Source of the DNA: Paenibacillus sp. GSMTC-2017
Lineage (GTDB): Bacteria > Bacillota > Bacilli > Paenibacillales > Paenibacillaceae
NCBI RefSeq assembly: GCF_016019935.1
Contig: NZ_JAECMT010000003.1
Location: forward strand, 257,388-321,387
DNA: 64,000 nucleotides
Reading direction: 5' to 3'
Of the stretch, positions 54,068 through 63,380 are shown one piece after another. The notes beneath the pieces were generated by a model. It worked only from the letters and a program-made list of their open reading frames with translations. It did not search any database and had not been told where the DNA came from. Each line of letters begins with the position of its first letter. The stretch's first letter is position 1. Position numbers and translations under genes: made by a program.

Positions 54068-55510
54068 TTAGTATTGTTTCATTCTGGAACGAATGCGTGG
54101 ATCAAAAAAGGCGTATAACAAATCGACGATCACATTGACGATAGATATAGTAATGGCAGTATAGATAACGCCGCCCATAATACCAGGAATGTCAGGAATG
54201 AACTGTTTATCTACGATATAACTACCAATACCGCTTATGTTGAATACTTTCTCTGTAACGGCAGCCCCTCCAAGCAGGGCGCCGAACTGTAATCCGATTA
54301 CTGTAATAATAGGTATTAATGCATTGCTTATGGCATGTTTTCTAAGCACATGTCTACGAGAAAGTCCCTTTGCCTTGGCGGTAATGATATAGTCTTCGTT
54401 GATGACTTCAAGCGTTGAAGAACGAGTCATACGTGCTACAGCGGCTGTAAGCCCGGTACCTAAAACGATAATTGGCATAATTGCTGATAACCAATTATCC
54501 GGATTATACGTTGCGGGTAGCCAAGGTAACTTAATCGAGAAGTTCAGTATAAAGATAAGCCCTTGCCAGAAGTTCGGTATTGATAATCCTAACAAAGCGA
54601 TAAACATAAACGTATAGTCAAAAAATGAGTTGGGCCTTGTCGCCGAAATGATACCAACTGGCAAAGCGATAATAATGGCAATTAACATTGAAATGAAAGC
54701 AAGCGTCAACGTTACTGGAAACTTATTAGCAATTGCAGTTGTAACGTCTTCATTACCGGTAAACGATTTGCCGAGATCAAATGTTAATATGCCCTTTAGC
54801 GTGTTCCACAACTGGACAAGATAAGGTTGATCCAGACCGTAAAGTTGATTGAAATTAGCGATTTGTTCTGCTGTTGCTGTCTCGCCTAATACGTTACCCG
54901 CGGGATTCATCGGCGAAATGTAAAGAATCGTAAATACTAATATCGCTACTCCTAAAATAACGAATATCATCATGAAGAGTCGTTCTACAATGTACTTAAA
55001 GTAAGGGTTTGCGTAAATAGCCATAAGTACATACATTGGGAATCCGAGCACGAGTGAAATGGTAAAAAAGATTGGGTTGCTTATGAGCCAGTGATACGTA
55101 TCACCGAACGTGAATTTATGTCCTGTCTTCAGGTCTAATCGTTTCGCGAGAAGGCCTTGTACCTTTTCGTTAAACTTTTTAGAAGCAATCGCTTCGGATT
55201 GTAATGCCACCTGATCTGGGCTAACGTTTTGACCGAAAAAGTGATGTTTGCGCTCAAGTTGTTCTCGTGCTTCTTGTAGAAGTATGTTTTTGTAACCTGA
55301 TTGAATGAGCTCGTGTTGGATTTCTTCTATAATTCCGTGATAACCGTGCTTAGATCTACGATATAGGTAGATTCCAAATACAACTAAGGTTATTGGTGCT
55401 CCTGCTAGTAAAAGAAACAGCCTATAGGTGGGATGAAGTAACATTTTACGGTAGACTGCAGCTATTCCGTCTGTGAAGCCGTTCCCTTTTGCTGTAGTGT
55501 GTCCAATCAA
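54068..55510 (-). CDS. OppB/DppB-like permease with long N-terminal extension
   Basis: 480 residues from the TTG at 55510, nine bases after AAAGGAG. Residues from about 165 on are a full DppB: YFKYIVERLFMMIFVILGVAILVF, the conserved GLDQPYLVQLW region, and the EAA loop EDYIITAKAKGLSRRHVLRKHAISNALIP. The first 165 residues add a membrane helix (YRLFLLLAGAPITLVVFGIYLY), a charged helical stretch (HGIIEEIQHELIQSGYKNILLQEAREQLERKHH as two helices) and a second membrane segment (FFTISLVLGFPMYVLMAIYA). Ordinary DppB proteins are about 310-340 residues. First gene of the operon with the OppC-like and binding-protein genes. Confidence 0.88.
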   Translation of the reverse strand: MIGHTTAKGNGFTDGIAAVYRKMLLHPTYRLFLLLAGAPITLVVFGIYLYRRSKHGYHGIIEEIQHELIQSGYKNILLQEAREQLERKHHFFGQNVSPDQVALQSEAIASKKFNEKVQGLLAKRLDLKTGHKFTFGDTYHWLISNPIFFTISLVLGFPMYVLMAIYANPYFKYIVERLFMMIFVILGVAILVFTILYISPMNPAGNVLGETATAEQIANFNQLYGLDQPYLVQLWNTLKGILTFDLGKSFTGNEDVTTAIANKFPVTLTLAFISMLIAIIIALPVGIISATRPNSFFDYTFMFIALLGLSIPNFWQGLIFILNFSIKLPWLPATYNPDNWLSAIMPIIVLGTGLTAAVARMTRSSTLEVINEDYIITAKAKGLSRRHVLRKHAISNALIPIITVIGLQFGALLGGAAVTEKVFNISGIGSYIVDKQFIPDIPGIMGGVIYTAITISIVNVIVDLLYAFFDPRIRSRMKQY

Positions 55511-55609
55511 ACTATTCGGCTCCTTTATATGCGAGTTTTTTAAATTGTATTATTCCGATAGATATAGTATATTTTATTTTGAGAGTAGAGTAAAGTCAAC
55601 AATCTCATT

Positions 55610-55642
55610 TAGTAATATTACTATTTCATTATATAATGAAAT
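55610..55642. promoter_or_regulatory. Two abutting perfect palindromes in the divergent importer promoter
   Basis: TAGTAATATTACTA (55610-55623) and ATTTCATTATATAATGAAAT (55623-55642) are each perfect inverted repeats and share one base. The second contains TATAAT on both strands, so it could place -10 boxes for both divergent units. They lie between the permease operon and the ATPase gene, a good position for one regulator controlling both. Confidence 0.65.
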
Positions 55643-55750
55643 TAATACTAATTATTGGTTTTTTCGAAAAAAGAGCTTGCAACAATTATAGAAAGTTACG
55701 TTTGTGATTGGATGAAAACTATTTTATATAACAACATTGTAGGTGACGAC

Positions 55751-57487
55751 ATGACAACTTTATTGAAAGTTAATCAATTATCTGTTTCTTTCTTTATGCG
55801 TGATAAGGAAGTAGAAGCGGTGCGGAACGTCAGCTTTGAAGTAAAGGAAGGCGAGACGCTTGGTATTGTAGGGGAATCGGGAAGTGGTAAAAGTGTAACT
55901 GCGAGATCGATTATGAGATTGCTTCCGTCTCCACCTTCTATGATGAAGGGTGGGGAAGTGCTCTTCAAAGGCGAGAACTTAGCATACAAGACGGATTCAG
56001 AGATGGAAGCCATACGCGGTAAAGACATTGGAATGATCTTTCAAGATCCGATGTCCTCTCTAAATCCGACGATGCGAATCGGGAAACAAATTGAAGAGAG
56101 CCTAATCAAACATCGGAAGCTAAGCAAAGCGGAAGCTCGTAAAGAAGCAATTGAAATGCTAAAGCTGGTTGGTATTCCGAACAGCGAAGAGCGCTACTAC
56201 CAGTATCCACATGAATTTTCTGGTGGAATGCGTCAGCGGGTTATGATTGCAATCGCACTCGTTTGTCGTCCATCGCTCCTAATTGCTGATGAGCCAACAA
56301 CTTCACTTGACGTAACGATTCAAGCGCAGATCTTGCATCAGATGAAAGATTTGCAGAAACGACTGGGAACCGCGATTATTTTGATTACACATGATCTTGG
56401 TGTTGTTGCAGGTATGTGTGACCGCGTCGTAGTGATGAAAGACGGAGAAATCGTTGAGACTGGAACGACTGAAGAAATTTTCGAAAATCCACAACATCCC
56501 TATACGTTGAAGCTTCTTCATGCACTGCCAAGATTAGATGAGAAGAAGAAACCAAAGCTTGTTTCTGCGATCTCCCGAGATAAGGATGATGTGCCGATAC
56601 TTCAAGTTCGTTCCTTGAAGCAACATTTTGACATGGGTAAGGGGCATATTATTAAGGCGGTCAATGACATTAGCTTCGATATTTGGGCTGGTGAAACGAT
56701 CGGCGTTGTAGGGGAATCGGGGAGCGGGAAGTCGACGACTGGTCGGACCATTCTTCGATTAAATGAAGCGACTAGCGGAGAAGTGCTGTTTAAGGGCATA
56801 CCGCTGCAACAGTTGAATCGTTCGGAGATGAAGATCATGCGGCGGCATATGGGAATGATCTTTCAAGACCCGTACGCCTCGCTTAACCCGAGATTACGAG
56901 TTGTAGATATTATAGGAGAGTCGCTCGACGTACATGGACTAGTTGCCAGTAAGAAGGAGCGGTTGAAGCGAGTAGAAGAGTTGCTTGATTTAGTAGGACT
57001 AAACGAGTCGCATGCGATGAGGTATCCTCATGAATTTTCGGGAGGACAGCGTCAGCGGATCGGCATAGCTCGAACATTAGCTGCTGAGCCGGAATTTATC
57101 GTTTGTGACGAACCACTATCTGCCTTGGATGTTTCTATTCAAGCTCAAATCGTGAAACTACTAGAAGAGTTACAGCAACGACTGGGTTTGACTTACCTAT
57201 TCATCGCTCATGACTTGTCGATGGTGAAGCATATTAGTGATCGTGTAGCGGTTATGTACAAAGGACGAATTGTGGAGCTTGCCGAAAGTGAAGAGCTTTA
57301 TGCGAATCCGATCCATGACTATACGAAATCGCTACTCGCAGCGATTCCGGTTCCCGATCCACGTATCGAATCGAAGAAAAAGCTTGTCGTACACAGTGAA
57401 GCTGACAAAGCCGATCCTTACGGACTGGATAACTCAGAATTCGTAGAAGTGAATGAGGGACATTGGGTTGCTGTTGCTAATGGATAA
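55751..57487 (+). CDS. Fused oligopeptide ABC ATPase (DppD-DppF tandem)
   Basis: 578 residues from the ATG at 55751 after TAGGTGAC; the open frame extends 32 codons upstream without a site. Each half is a complete peptide-importer ATPase: Walker A GESGSGKSV and GESGSGKST, Q-loop FQDPMSSLNP and FQDPYASLNP, signatures FSGGMRQRV and FSGGQRQRI, Walker B LLIADEPTTSLD and IVCDEPLSALD. The first half ends QHPYTLKLLHALP, the standard DppD tail. The tandem resembles GsiA-type fusions. It is transcribed divergently from the permease/binding-protein genes and most likely energises them; no other permease is near. Confidence 0.93.
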   Translation: MTTLLKVNQLSVSFFMRDKEVEAVRNVSFEVKEGETLGIVGESGSGKSVTARSIMRLLPSPPSMMKGGEVLFKGENLAYKTDSEMEAIRGKDIGMIFQDPMSSLNPTMRIGKQIEESLIKHRKLSKAEARKEAIEMLKLVGIPNSEERYYQYPHEFSGGMRQRVMIAIALVCRPSLLIADEPTTSLDVTIQAQILHQMKDLQKRLGTAIILITHDLGVVAGMCDRVVVMKDGEIVETGTTEEIFENPQHPYTLKLLHALPRLDEKKKPKLVSAISRDKDDVPILQVRSLKQHFDMGKGHIIKAVNDISFDIWAGETIGVVGESGSGKSTTGRTILRLNEATSGEVLFKGIPLQQLNRSEMKIMRRHMGMIFQDPYASLNPRLRVVDIIGESLDVHGLVASKKERLKRVEELLDLVGLNESHAMRYPHEFSGGQRQRIGIARTLAAEPEFIVCDEPLSALDVSIQAQIVKLLEELQQRLGLTYLFIAHDLSMVKHISDRVAVMYKGRIVELAESEELYANPIHDYTKSLLAAIPVPDPRIESKKKLVVHSEADKADPYGLDNSEFVEVNEGHWVAVANG

Positions 57488-57534
57488 TAGGTAGTGGATA
57501 TAAACACATATATAAAATAGGAAAGAAACAATGG

Positions 57535-57573
57535 AAGCCGAGCACTCTTCGTAAGGAGTGGTTCGGCTTTTTA
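57535..57573 (+). terminator. Intrinsic terminator after the ATPase gene
   Basis: AAGCCGA pairs with TTCGGCTT, with inner ACTC/GAGT, followed by TTTATT. Confidence 0.88.
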
Positions 57574-57706
57574 TTATTTTATATGAAAAAATTTCATTTC
57601 CACATTATCTAAAAACATGTAAAATTAAGGTTGTTAATTATTTGAGTTAATTCTAAAGTTATCGTTCCAAGAGATCACTTGAAAAAATGAAGGAGAGGGA
57701 CGTTAT

Positions 57707-57994
57707 ATGAACAATACAATAAAAGTGATCATTTTGTCAGTCGTTTATTTGGGTATATTTTTTGGTACATTTTCATGGTTCATCATACCTGTATCAATAA
57801 CGGGATTCATGGATTATATGCCCACGTATAGTGAATCATTAGTTGGTTTAGTTATTGCGATGCTTTACGTGAATACATATATTTTGTGGCTGTGGTGGTT
57901 TTTTAAGTGGAACCCCAAGAAGCACTTTAAGATTCAGCTCGTTGCATTTCTAATATTATTCCTGATGCATGGTTACGTTAGAAGTATTGAGTAG
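57707..57994 (+). CDS. Small membrane protein
   Basis: 95 residues behind AAGGAGAGGG with three hydrophobic segments (VIILSVVYLGIFFGTFSWFIIPV; LVGLVIAMLYVNTYILWLWWFF; IQLVAFLILFLMHGYV) and a basic loop (KWNPKKHFK). No family recognised. It lies alone between the importer ATPase and a repeat element. Confidence 0.65.
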   Translation: MNNTIKVIILSVVYLGIFFGTFSWFIIPVSITGFMDYMPTYSESLVGLVIAMLYVNTYILWLWWFFKWNPKKHFKIQLVAFLILFLMHGYVRSIE

Positions 57995-58061
57995 TGTGGC
58001 TGAAGGGCGATATTCGGTATGGTGTAAGTTATGGTTGGTTTGCAGCAGTATCTAAAATGAA

Positions 58062-58236
58062 GGACACACGATCCGCTATTTGAGGTAAAAACGAGGAATC
58101 TGCATTTGAGAGGACACACGATCCGCTATTTACTCGAAATAGGACCAAAACTCATTGGGAAATTTGAAATAAGAGATCTGGTGTCCTTCAAGAGTGAAAA
58201 ACGAGCGAAAATCAGCAAATAACGGATCGTATGTCC
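58062..58236. repeat. Nested repeat element: two direct and two inverted copies
   Basis: GGACACACGATCCGCTATTT occurs exactly at 58062-58081 and 58112-58131. Inverted relatives lie at 58167-58186 (degenerate) and 58217-58236 (two changes, both allowing G-U pairing in RNA). Outer copies can pair with each other and inner copies likewise, giving a nested hairpin about 175 bases long. The spacers share AAAAACGAG. No open frame crosses it. Confidence 0.8.
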
Positions 58237-58245
58237 TCGAAAAGA

Positions 58246-59832
58246 TTAATTCACCGGCGCCGCCGGAATCCAGCAAATGAAAGTACTGCCCACCCCGGGC
58301 TCGCTCTCAGCCGTAATGTGCCCACCCATAATAGAGCAGAATCTGCTCGTTATGGAAAGGCCAAGTCCTGTTCCGCCATATATACGAGTTGTGGAAGAAT
58401 CAGCTTGTGTAAATGGTTGGAATGCTTTCTCTAATTGCTCAAGGGTCATACCGATCCCTGTGTCCTTAATGAGAAAGCTGTATCCGTGTTTGCCGTCCCG
58501 AGCTTCAGCATAAACGTTAAGCTCAATTGTACCTTCGTGCGTAAATTTCCCCGCATTGCTGAGCAAATTGAGTAATATTTGTCTGAGCTTCGTTACGTCA
58601 GCTTCCATCTCACCACGCACATGCTCAGTATGTAGTACATTCCTGTTGCTTTCAATAATAGGCGTAATCGTTGTAACGACATCTTGGATCATATCGTAGA
58701 TTTCGAATGTCTCGTAATACATCTCCATCTTGCCCGCTTCAATCTTCGAAATGTCCAAAATATCGTTAATTAGGGAGAGTAGATGTTTTCCTGCTTTCCC
58801 GATTTTACCTAAATCCTCTACAAATACTTGCTCGCCAATTTCTTCTGCTTCCTCCATCAACATCTCACTATAACCAATAATCGCGTTCAGCGGTGTTCGT
58901 AGTTCATGGCTCATATTAGCAAGAAACTGGCTTTTTATTTGATTTGCTTTAATAGCTTCATCATGTGCTTTCTCTAATTGCGCTGTTCGTTCTTTGACTA
59001 GTTGCTCCAAGTGCTCATTTAGTTGGTGTAATTCCTTATTTATTTTTAGTATTTCAGTTGATTTCCCTTGAATTTCTGAATCTTTAAAAGAGAACTTATT
59101 GGAGATGTATATACCGATTAGAGATAGCCCTAACGTAAATAACGTTCCTCCAGAAATAATATAAGCAAGCCACTTCTGATCCAAGATCATTCCATCGCTC
59201 GGTGAGCGTAATGATAATTGTTCGATTTGAAAATGTGCAGCCATCATGCCGATATAATGCATACCAACGATTGCGGCTCCCATTAATAATCCACTACCAA
59301 GCTTTTTCCATATTCGGCTGTAAGTACGTTCATCATCTTTACGGAAATAACAAGATAGCCACAATGCTGCAATAGAGGCTACGACAGCAATGAGGATAGA
59401 TAGAGCAAAATAAATAGGATCGTAATCGATGCCAATCATCATGGCTTCCATCCCGACATAGTGCATCGCAACAATTCCGCTTGCGAGTAACATTCCTCCA
59501 CTAAGTAATTGCCGAAGGGATAGATGTTCCCGACCTACAATATGAAGGGCGGCAAAAGAAGCAGCAATGGCAAACACAACCGAAAGAATAACAGTTGGCA
59601 TATGATAAGCGACTGGAACAGGCAATGAAAAGGCAAGCATGCCAACAAAATGCATGGACCAAATACCCATTCCCATCGCACAAGCGCCGAAAAGGAGCCA
59701 TTTCCATCGTTTACGTCCATACGATGTACTAATTCGGCCTACTAAATCGAGTACCGTATAAGAAGCTACAACGGCAACGATATAAGAAAAGACGACCAAT
59801 ACGATATCGTATGTACCATGTGCATGGTTCAT
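58246..59832 (-). CDS. MHYT-domain sensor histidine kinase
   Basis: 528 residues. Residues 1-245 are an MHYT sensor of seven membrane helices with MHFVGM, MHYVGM and MHYIGM, proposed to bind metal and sense oxygen, CO or NO. A coiled coil (LHQLNEHLEQLVKERTAQL) joins it to HisKA (MSHELRTPLNAIIGYSEML, phospho-His) and HATPase (LLNLLSNAGKFT; DTGIGM; GGTGLGLSI). No receiver domain follows. Its kinase core is strikingly similar to that of the hybrid kinase at 61671. It is divergent from the REC-HD-GYP gene, a likely partner. Confidence 0.92.
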   Translation of the reverse strand: MNHAHGTYDIVLVVFSYIVAVVASYTVLDLVGRISTSYGRKRWKWLLFGACAMGMGIWSMHFVGMLAFSLPVPVAYHMPTVILSVVFAIAASFAALHIVGREHLSLRQLLSGGMLLASGIVAMHYVGMEAMMIGIDYDPIYFALSILIAVVASIAALWLSCYFRKDDERTYSRIWKKLGSGLLMGAAIVGMHYIGMMAAHFQIEQLSLRSPSDGMILDQKWLAYIISGGTLFTLGLSLIGIYISNKFSFKDSEIQGKSTEILKINKELHQLNEHLEQLVKERTAQLEKAHDEAIKANQIKSQFLANMSHELRTPLNAIIGYSEMLMEEAEEIGEQVFVEDLGKIGKAGKHLLSLINDILDISKIEAGKMEMYYETFEIYDMIQDVVTTITPIIESNRNVLHTEHVRGEMEADVTKLRQILLNLLSNAGKFTHEGTIELNVYAEARDGKHGYSFLIKDTGIGMTLEQLEKAFQPFTQADSSTTRIYGGTGLGLSITSRFCSIMGGHITAESEPGVGSTFICWIPAAPVN

Positions 59833-60042
59833 TTATTATCCACTCCTAATAAACTCCGTTTATTTATTGTAATTCGACAAAATATGATAAATACCTTTCC
59901 TGTTTTTTCGGAAATAAAGCCCTTAATATGCCTTTATCCCTACAATTAGAAGAACTCTATCGATTAATGTCGAATGATGAACTATAATGATAGCGAGTAT
60001 GGAAAGATTATCTAATAACATATACACAAATGAGGAAAAATA

Positions 60043-61095
60043 ATGGATGAGTTATGGATGAAAACGGCAACGTTTTTGATCGTAGATGATCAGGAATATA
60101 ACATAAGTTTGCTAGAGCGCATATTGACACGAGCGGGTTATACGAATCTAATCACAACGACGGATGCGACGCAGTTAGAGTTACTATATCGAGACAACGA
60201 ACCTGATATTGTTTTGCTAGATTTGCATATGCCAGTTATGGATGGACTGTCAGCTTTACAACACTTAAAGGAATGGAAGCGGGATGGCGACTATTTGCCA
60301 GTGCTTGTACTAACTGCTGATGTAACACCAGAGGCGCGGATGCGTGTTCTTCATGAAGGTGCAGATGATTTTATTACTAAACCATTTGATAGGACTGAAG
60401 TTGTGTTGCGGATCAAAAATTTTCTAAAGACAAGATATTATTATTTACAGCTCCAAGAGCAAAACCAAGATTTGGAGATAAGAGTTCAAGAACGAACGAA
60501 AGAGATTGAACAGGCAAAAAACGAAATTTTGACTGTATTAGGACGTACTGCGGAGTTTCGTGATGATGAAACTGGGCAACATACTCAGCGAGTTGGTCAG
60601 CTGGCAGGAAAGTTAGCACACGCCTTAGGATTACCTGAAGAAGAAGCAGATCTTATTAGACGAGCTGCACCTTTGCATGATATCGGGAAAATAGGAATTT
60701 CAGATACGATCTTGCTCAAGCCAGGTAGGTTCACGCCCGAGGAATTTGCAAAGATGAAACAGCATACGGAAATTGGGTCAATTATATTGCAAGAGAGTCA
60801 GTTCCCAGTGCTGCAATTAGCTAAAAGTATTGCGCTCTCTCATCATGAGAAATGGGATGGCTCAGGCTACCCGAGTGGTCTTAGTGGAGAGGATATTCCA
60901 CTTGTCGGAAGAATTGTAGCTATTGCTGATTTCTATGATGCGCTTACACACGAACGTCCGTACAAACGAGCATGGACACATGAGGAAGCTATTGCTGAAA
61001 TTCAGAATCAAAGAGGAATCCATTTCGACCCACGTGTTGTTGATGCTTTTTTAGAAGTAATAGAACCCTTCAATGACAATGAAAGTATAGAGTAG
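60043..61095 (+). CDS. Response regulator with HD-GYP domain (probable c-di-GMP phosphodiesterase)
   Basis: 350 residues. Residues about 8-125 are a receiver (FLIVDDQEYN, phospho-acceptor Asp in VLLDLHMPVMDG, Lys in FITKPFD). A helical linker leads to an HD-GYP domain with LHDIGKIGISDTILLKPG, SHHEKWDGSGYPSGLSGEDIPL and AIADFYDALTHERPYK. The full HD and GYP residues are present, so hydrolysis of cyclic di-GMP is expected when phosphorylated. It heads an operon with the H-NOX and hybrid kinase genes (28 bases to the next start). Confidence 0.93.
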   Translation: MDELWMKTATFLIVDDQEYNISLLERILTRAGYTNLITTTDATQLELLYRDNEPDIVLLDLHMPVMDGLSALQHLKEWKRDGDYLPVLVLTADVTPEARMRVLHEGADDFITKPFDRTEVVLRIKNFLKTRYYYLQLQEQNQDLEIRVQERTKEIEQAKNEILTVLGRTAEFRDDETGQHTQRVGQLAGKLAHALGLPEEEADLIRRAAPLHDIGKIGISDTILLKPGRFTPEEFAKMKQHTEIGSIILQESQFPVLQLAKSIALSHHEKWDGSGYPSGLSGEDIPLVGRIVAIADFYDALTHERPYKRAWTHEEAIAEIQNQRGIHFDPRVVDAFLEVIEPFNDNESIE

Positions 61096-61123
61096 TAATA
61101 GAGAAACAGGAGGATGATTCATT

Positions 61124-61666
61124 GTGAAAGGAATGGTATTTACTTCTTTTTTAGAAATGGTAGAAACTAAGTTTTCGCTGAAGCTGGTAGATGAGATCAT
61201 TGAATCGGCGGATTTACAATCAGGAGGTAGCTATACAACTGTAGGTACGTATGACCACCATGAGATGATCAAGTTGGTTGTCCAGCTTAACGAAAAAACG
61301 GGTATACCTGTTGCCGACTTAGTTCGAACATTCGGAGAATATTTGTTTGTTCAGCTGTTAACTATGCATCCTGATTTTGCAGTTGAAAACAGTACCGTAT
61401 TCGAATTTTTGCAAAAGGTAGACAGCTATATTCATGTAGAGGTTCGTAAATTATATCCGGGAGCGGAGCTTCCAACTTTTCAATATGATACATCAATATC
61501 TGGAATGTTGATTATGACATATAGTTCCTCAAGACCTTTTGCTGACTTAGCAGAAGGGCTTATTAACGGTTGTATAGCCCATTACGGAGAATCAATAGAA
61601 ATGAAGAGAATTAATTTGATCGATGGCACGTCAGCCCGCTTTGAATTAACGAAGGTGGAGGCATAG
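61124..61666 (+). CDS. H-NOX heme nitric-oxide/oxygen sensor protein
   Basis: 180 residues from the GTG at 61124 (CAGGAGGA upstream). KGMVFTSFLEMVE is the H-NOX opening; His104 in IHVEVRKLYP is the proximal heme ligand; Tyr133, Ser135 and Arg137 form the YxSxR motif that holds the heme propionates. The length is that of a single stand-alone H-NOX domain. No distal-pocket Tyr typical of oxygen binders can be confirmed from sequence alone, so NO is the more likely ligand. It sits between a REC-HD-GYP protein and a hybrid kinase (4 bases to the next start), the classical arrangement for an H-NOX that controls a kinase. Confidence 0.93.
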   Translation: MKGMVFTSFLEMVETKFSLKLVDEIIESADLQSGGSYTTVGTYDHHEMIKLVVQLNEKTGIPVADLVRTFGEYLFVQLLTMHPDFAVENSTVFEFLQKVDSYIHVEVRKLYPGAELPTFQYDTSISGMLIMTYSSSRPFADLAEGLINGCIAHYGESIEMKRINLIDGTSARFELTKVEA

Positions 61667-61670
61667 TTCG

Positions 61671-63380
61671 ATGGATGACATTGATGTAATTCGCAGGATG
61701 CTTGAGCGAGAGAAGAAGGCCCGTCAAGCAGCGGAACGGATTGCCGAGGAAAAAACGCGTGAAATCTATTATGTAAACCAAGAGCTAAGACAATTAAACG
61801 ATCAGCTTGAGGAGCTAGTTAAGGAGCGGACGATTGAACTGTCTAATGCTCGCGACGAAGCGATTGAAGCCAATCAGATCAAAAGCCAGTTTTTGGCGAG
61901 TATGAGCCACGAATTACGCACACCACTAAATGCGATTATTGGTTATAGCGAAATGCTCAAGGAAGATATGGAGATGATGGGTGAAGCAGTATTTGCTGAT
62001 GATCTTAACAAGATTCATAGTGCGGGTCGGCATTTGCTTACGCTTATTAACGATATTTTGGATTTATCAAAAATTGAAGCGGGCAAGATGGAATTGTATA
62101 TGGAGCAATGTAATATTGCATCTGTTATTCATGACATTGTAACTACAGTTCGTCCACTTATGGAAGTGAATAAAAACGAGATTAAAGTAGAATGTACAGA
62201 CGGATCTTTCAAAACGGATGTAACGAAGCTGCGCCAAATGCTCTTTAATTTACTCAGCAATGCTAGTAAGTTTACGAAGGATGGTACGATAACACTGCAG
62301 GTGTTATTTGAAAGTGTAGCTGGCATGCCAGGCATCGCTTTCCGTGTTCATGATACTGGAATAGGCATGACATCAGATCAACTTGATCAAGTATTTCAAG
62401 CATTTAAGCAAGCGGATTCGTCTACAACGAAAAAGTATGGCGGTACGGGTCTAGGTCTAGCCATTAGTCAAAGCTTGTGTAATATGCTTGGTGGAAATAT
62501 AAGTGCAGAAAGTGTATTTGGGCAGGGAACGACATTCACGATCTGGCTCCCTTTATTAGAACAGACGGTACCTGGACGACTGGATTTGATCATGCAAGGT
62601 GATGGCAAATCTGCAACAGACGAAGCTAGAACGATTCTTATCATCGACGATGACCCTGCAATGCTGAGGCTAATGCAGCATTATTTGGGCAATGAAGAGT
62701 GGAACGTACAACTTGCTGAGTCGGGCCAAGAAGGGATTCGGTTAGCGAAGAAGCTGAAGCCTTCAATTATCGCATTAGATGTACTCATGCCAGGAATGGA
62801 TGGTTGGAACGTATTAGCAACGCTGAAGAACGACTCTGAGCTCGCTCATATTCCTGTTGTGATGATTTCTATGATGGATGAACAACATCTCGCTTTTGCG
62901 CTTGGTGCATCGGAGTTTCTGACTAAGCCGATTTATCGAGATCGTTTAATTTCTATTTTGGATAAATATATACCTGAGCGACATTCACGATCTGTCCTTG
63001 TTATTGAAGATGATGTAGTAACAAGCGACATGATGACTAAGCTTTTAAAGCGTGAAGGTTATCGCGTCACTAGAGCTGGCAATGGTCATCAAGCGTTGCA
63101 ACGTTTGAATCAAGAAGTGCCTCAATTAATTTTATTAGATTTAATGATGCCAGAAATGGACGGGTTTGAGTTTGTTGCAGCTATGCGTGAGCATGAAGAG
63201 TGGCGCTCCATTCCAATCGTAGTTGTGACAGCCAAAAGTATTACGGAAGAAGATCGACAAAGACTCAACGGCTATGTGAAAAATATTGTGCAAAAAGGGC
63301 ATCTTGATCGCAAAGCGCTCATGCATGAAGTGCGCCATTTGATTGCCCTTAGGGCAGATGAGGGGGAAGAACGTGTATAA
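61671..63380 (+). CDS. Soluble hybrid histidine kinase with two receiver domains
   Basis: 569 residues without membrane segments. An N-terminal coiled coil (residues 5-65) is followed by HisKA with phospho-His80 (SMSHELRTPLNAIIGYSEML), HATPase (LLSNASKFT; DTGIGM; GGTGLGLAIS), receiver 1 (LIIDDDPAML; Asp in ALDVLMPGMDG) and receiver 2 (LVIEDDVVTS; LLDLMMPEMDG, with the usual Lys replaced near VQKGH). Lacking its own sensor, it probably takes its input from the H-NOX protein encoded four bases upstream. Its last codons overlap the next gene. Confidence 0.92.
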   Translation: MDDIDVIRRMLEREKKARQAAERIAEEKTREIYYVNQELRQLNDQLEELVKERTIELSNARDEAIEANQIKSQFLASMSHELRTPLNAIIGYSEMLKEDMEMMGEAVFADDLNKIHSAGRHLLTLINDILDLSKIEAGKMELYMEQCNIASVIHDIVTTVRPLMEVNKNEIKVECTDGSFKTDVTKLRQMLFNLLSNASKFTKDGTITLQVLFESVAGMPGIAFRVHDTGIGMTSDQLDQVFQAFKQADSSTTKKYGGTGLGLAISQSLCNMLGGNISAESVFGQGTTFTIWLPLLEQTVPGRLDLIMQGDGKSATDEARTILIIDDDPAMLRLMQHYLGNEEWNVQLAESGQEGIRLAKKLKPSIIALDVLMPGMDGWNVLATLKNDSELAHIPVVMISMMDEQHLAFALGASEFLTKPIYRDRLISILDKYIPERHSRSVLVIEDDVVTSDMMTKLLKREGYRVTRAGNGHQALQRLNQEVPQLILLDLMMPEMDGFEFVAAMREHEEWRSIPIVVVTAKSITEEDRQRLNGYVKNIVQKGHLDRKALMHEVRHLIALRADEGEERV

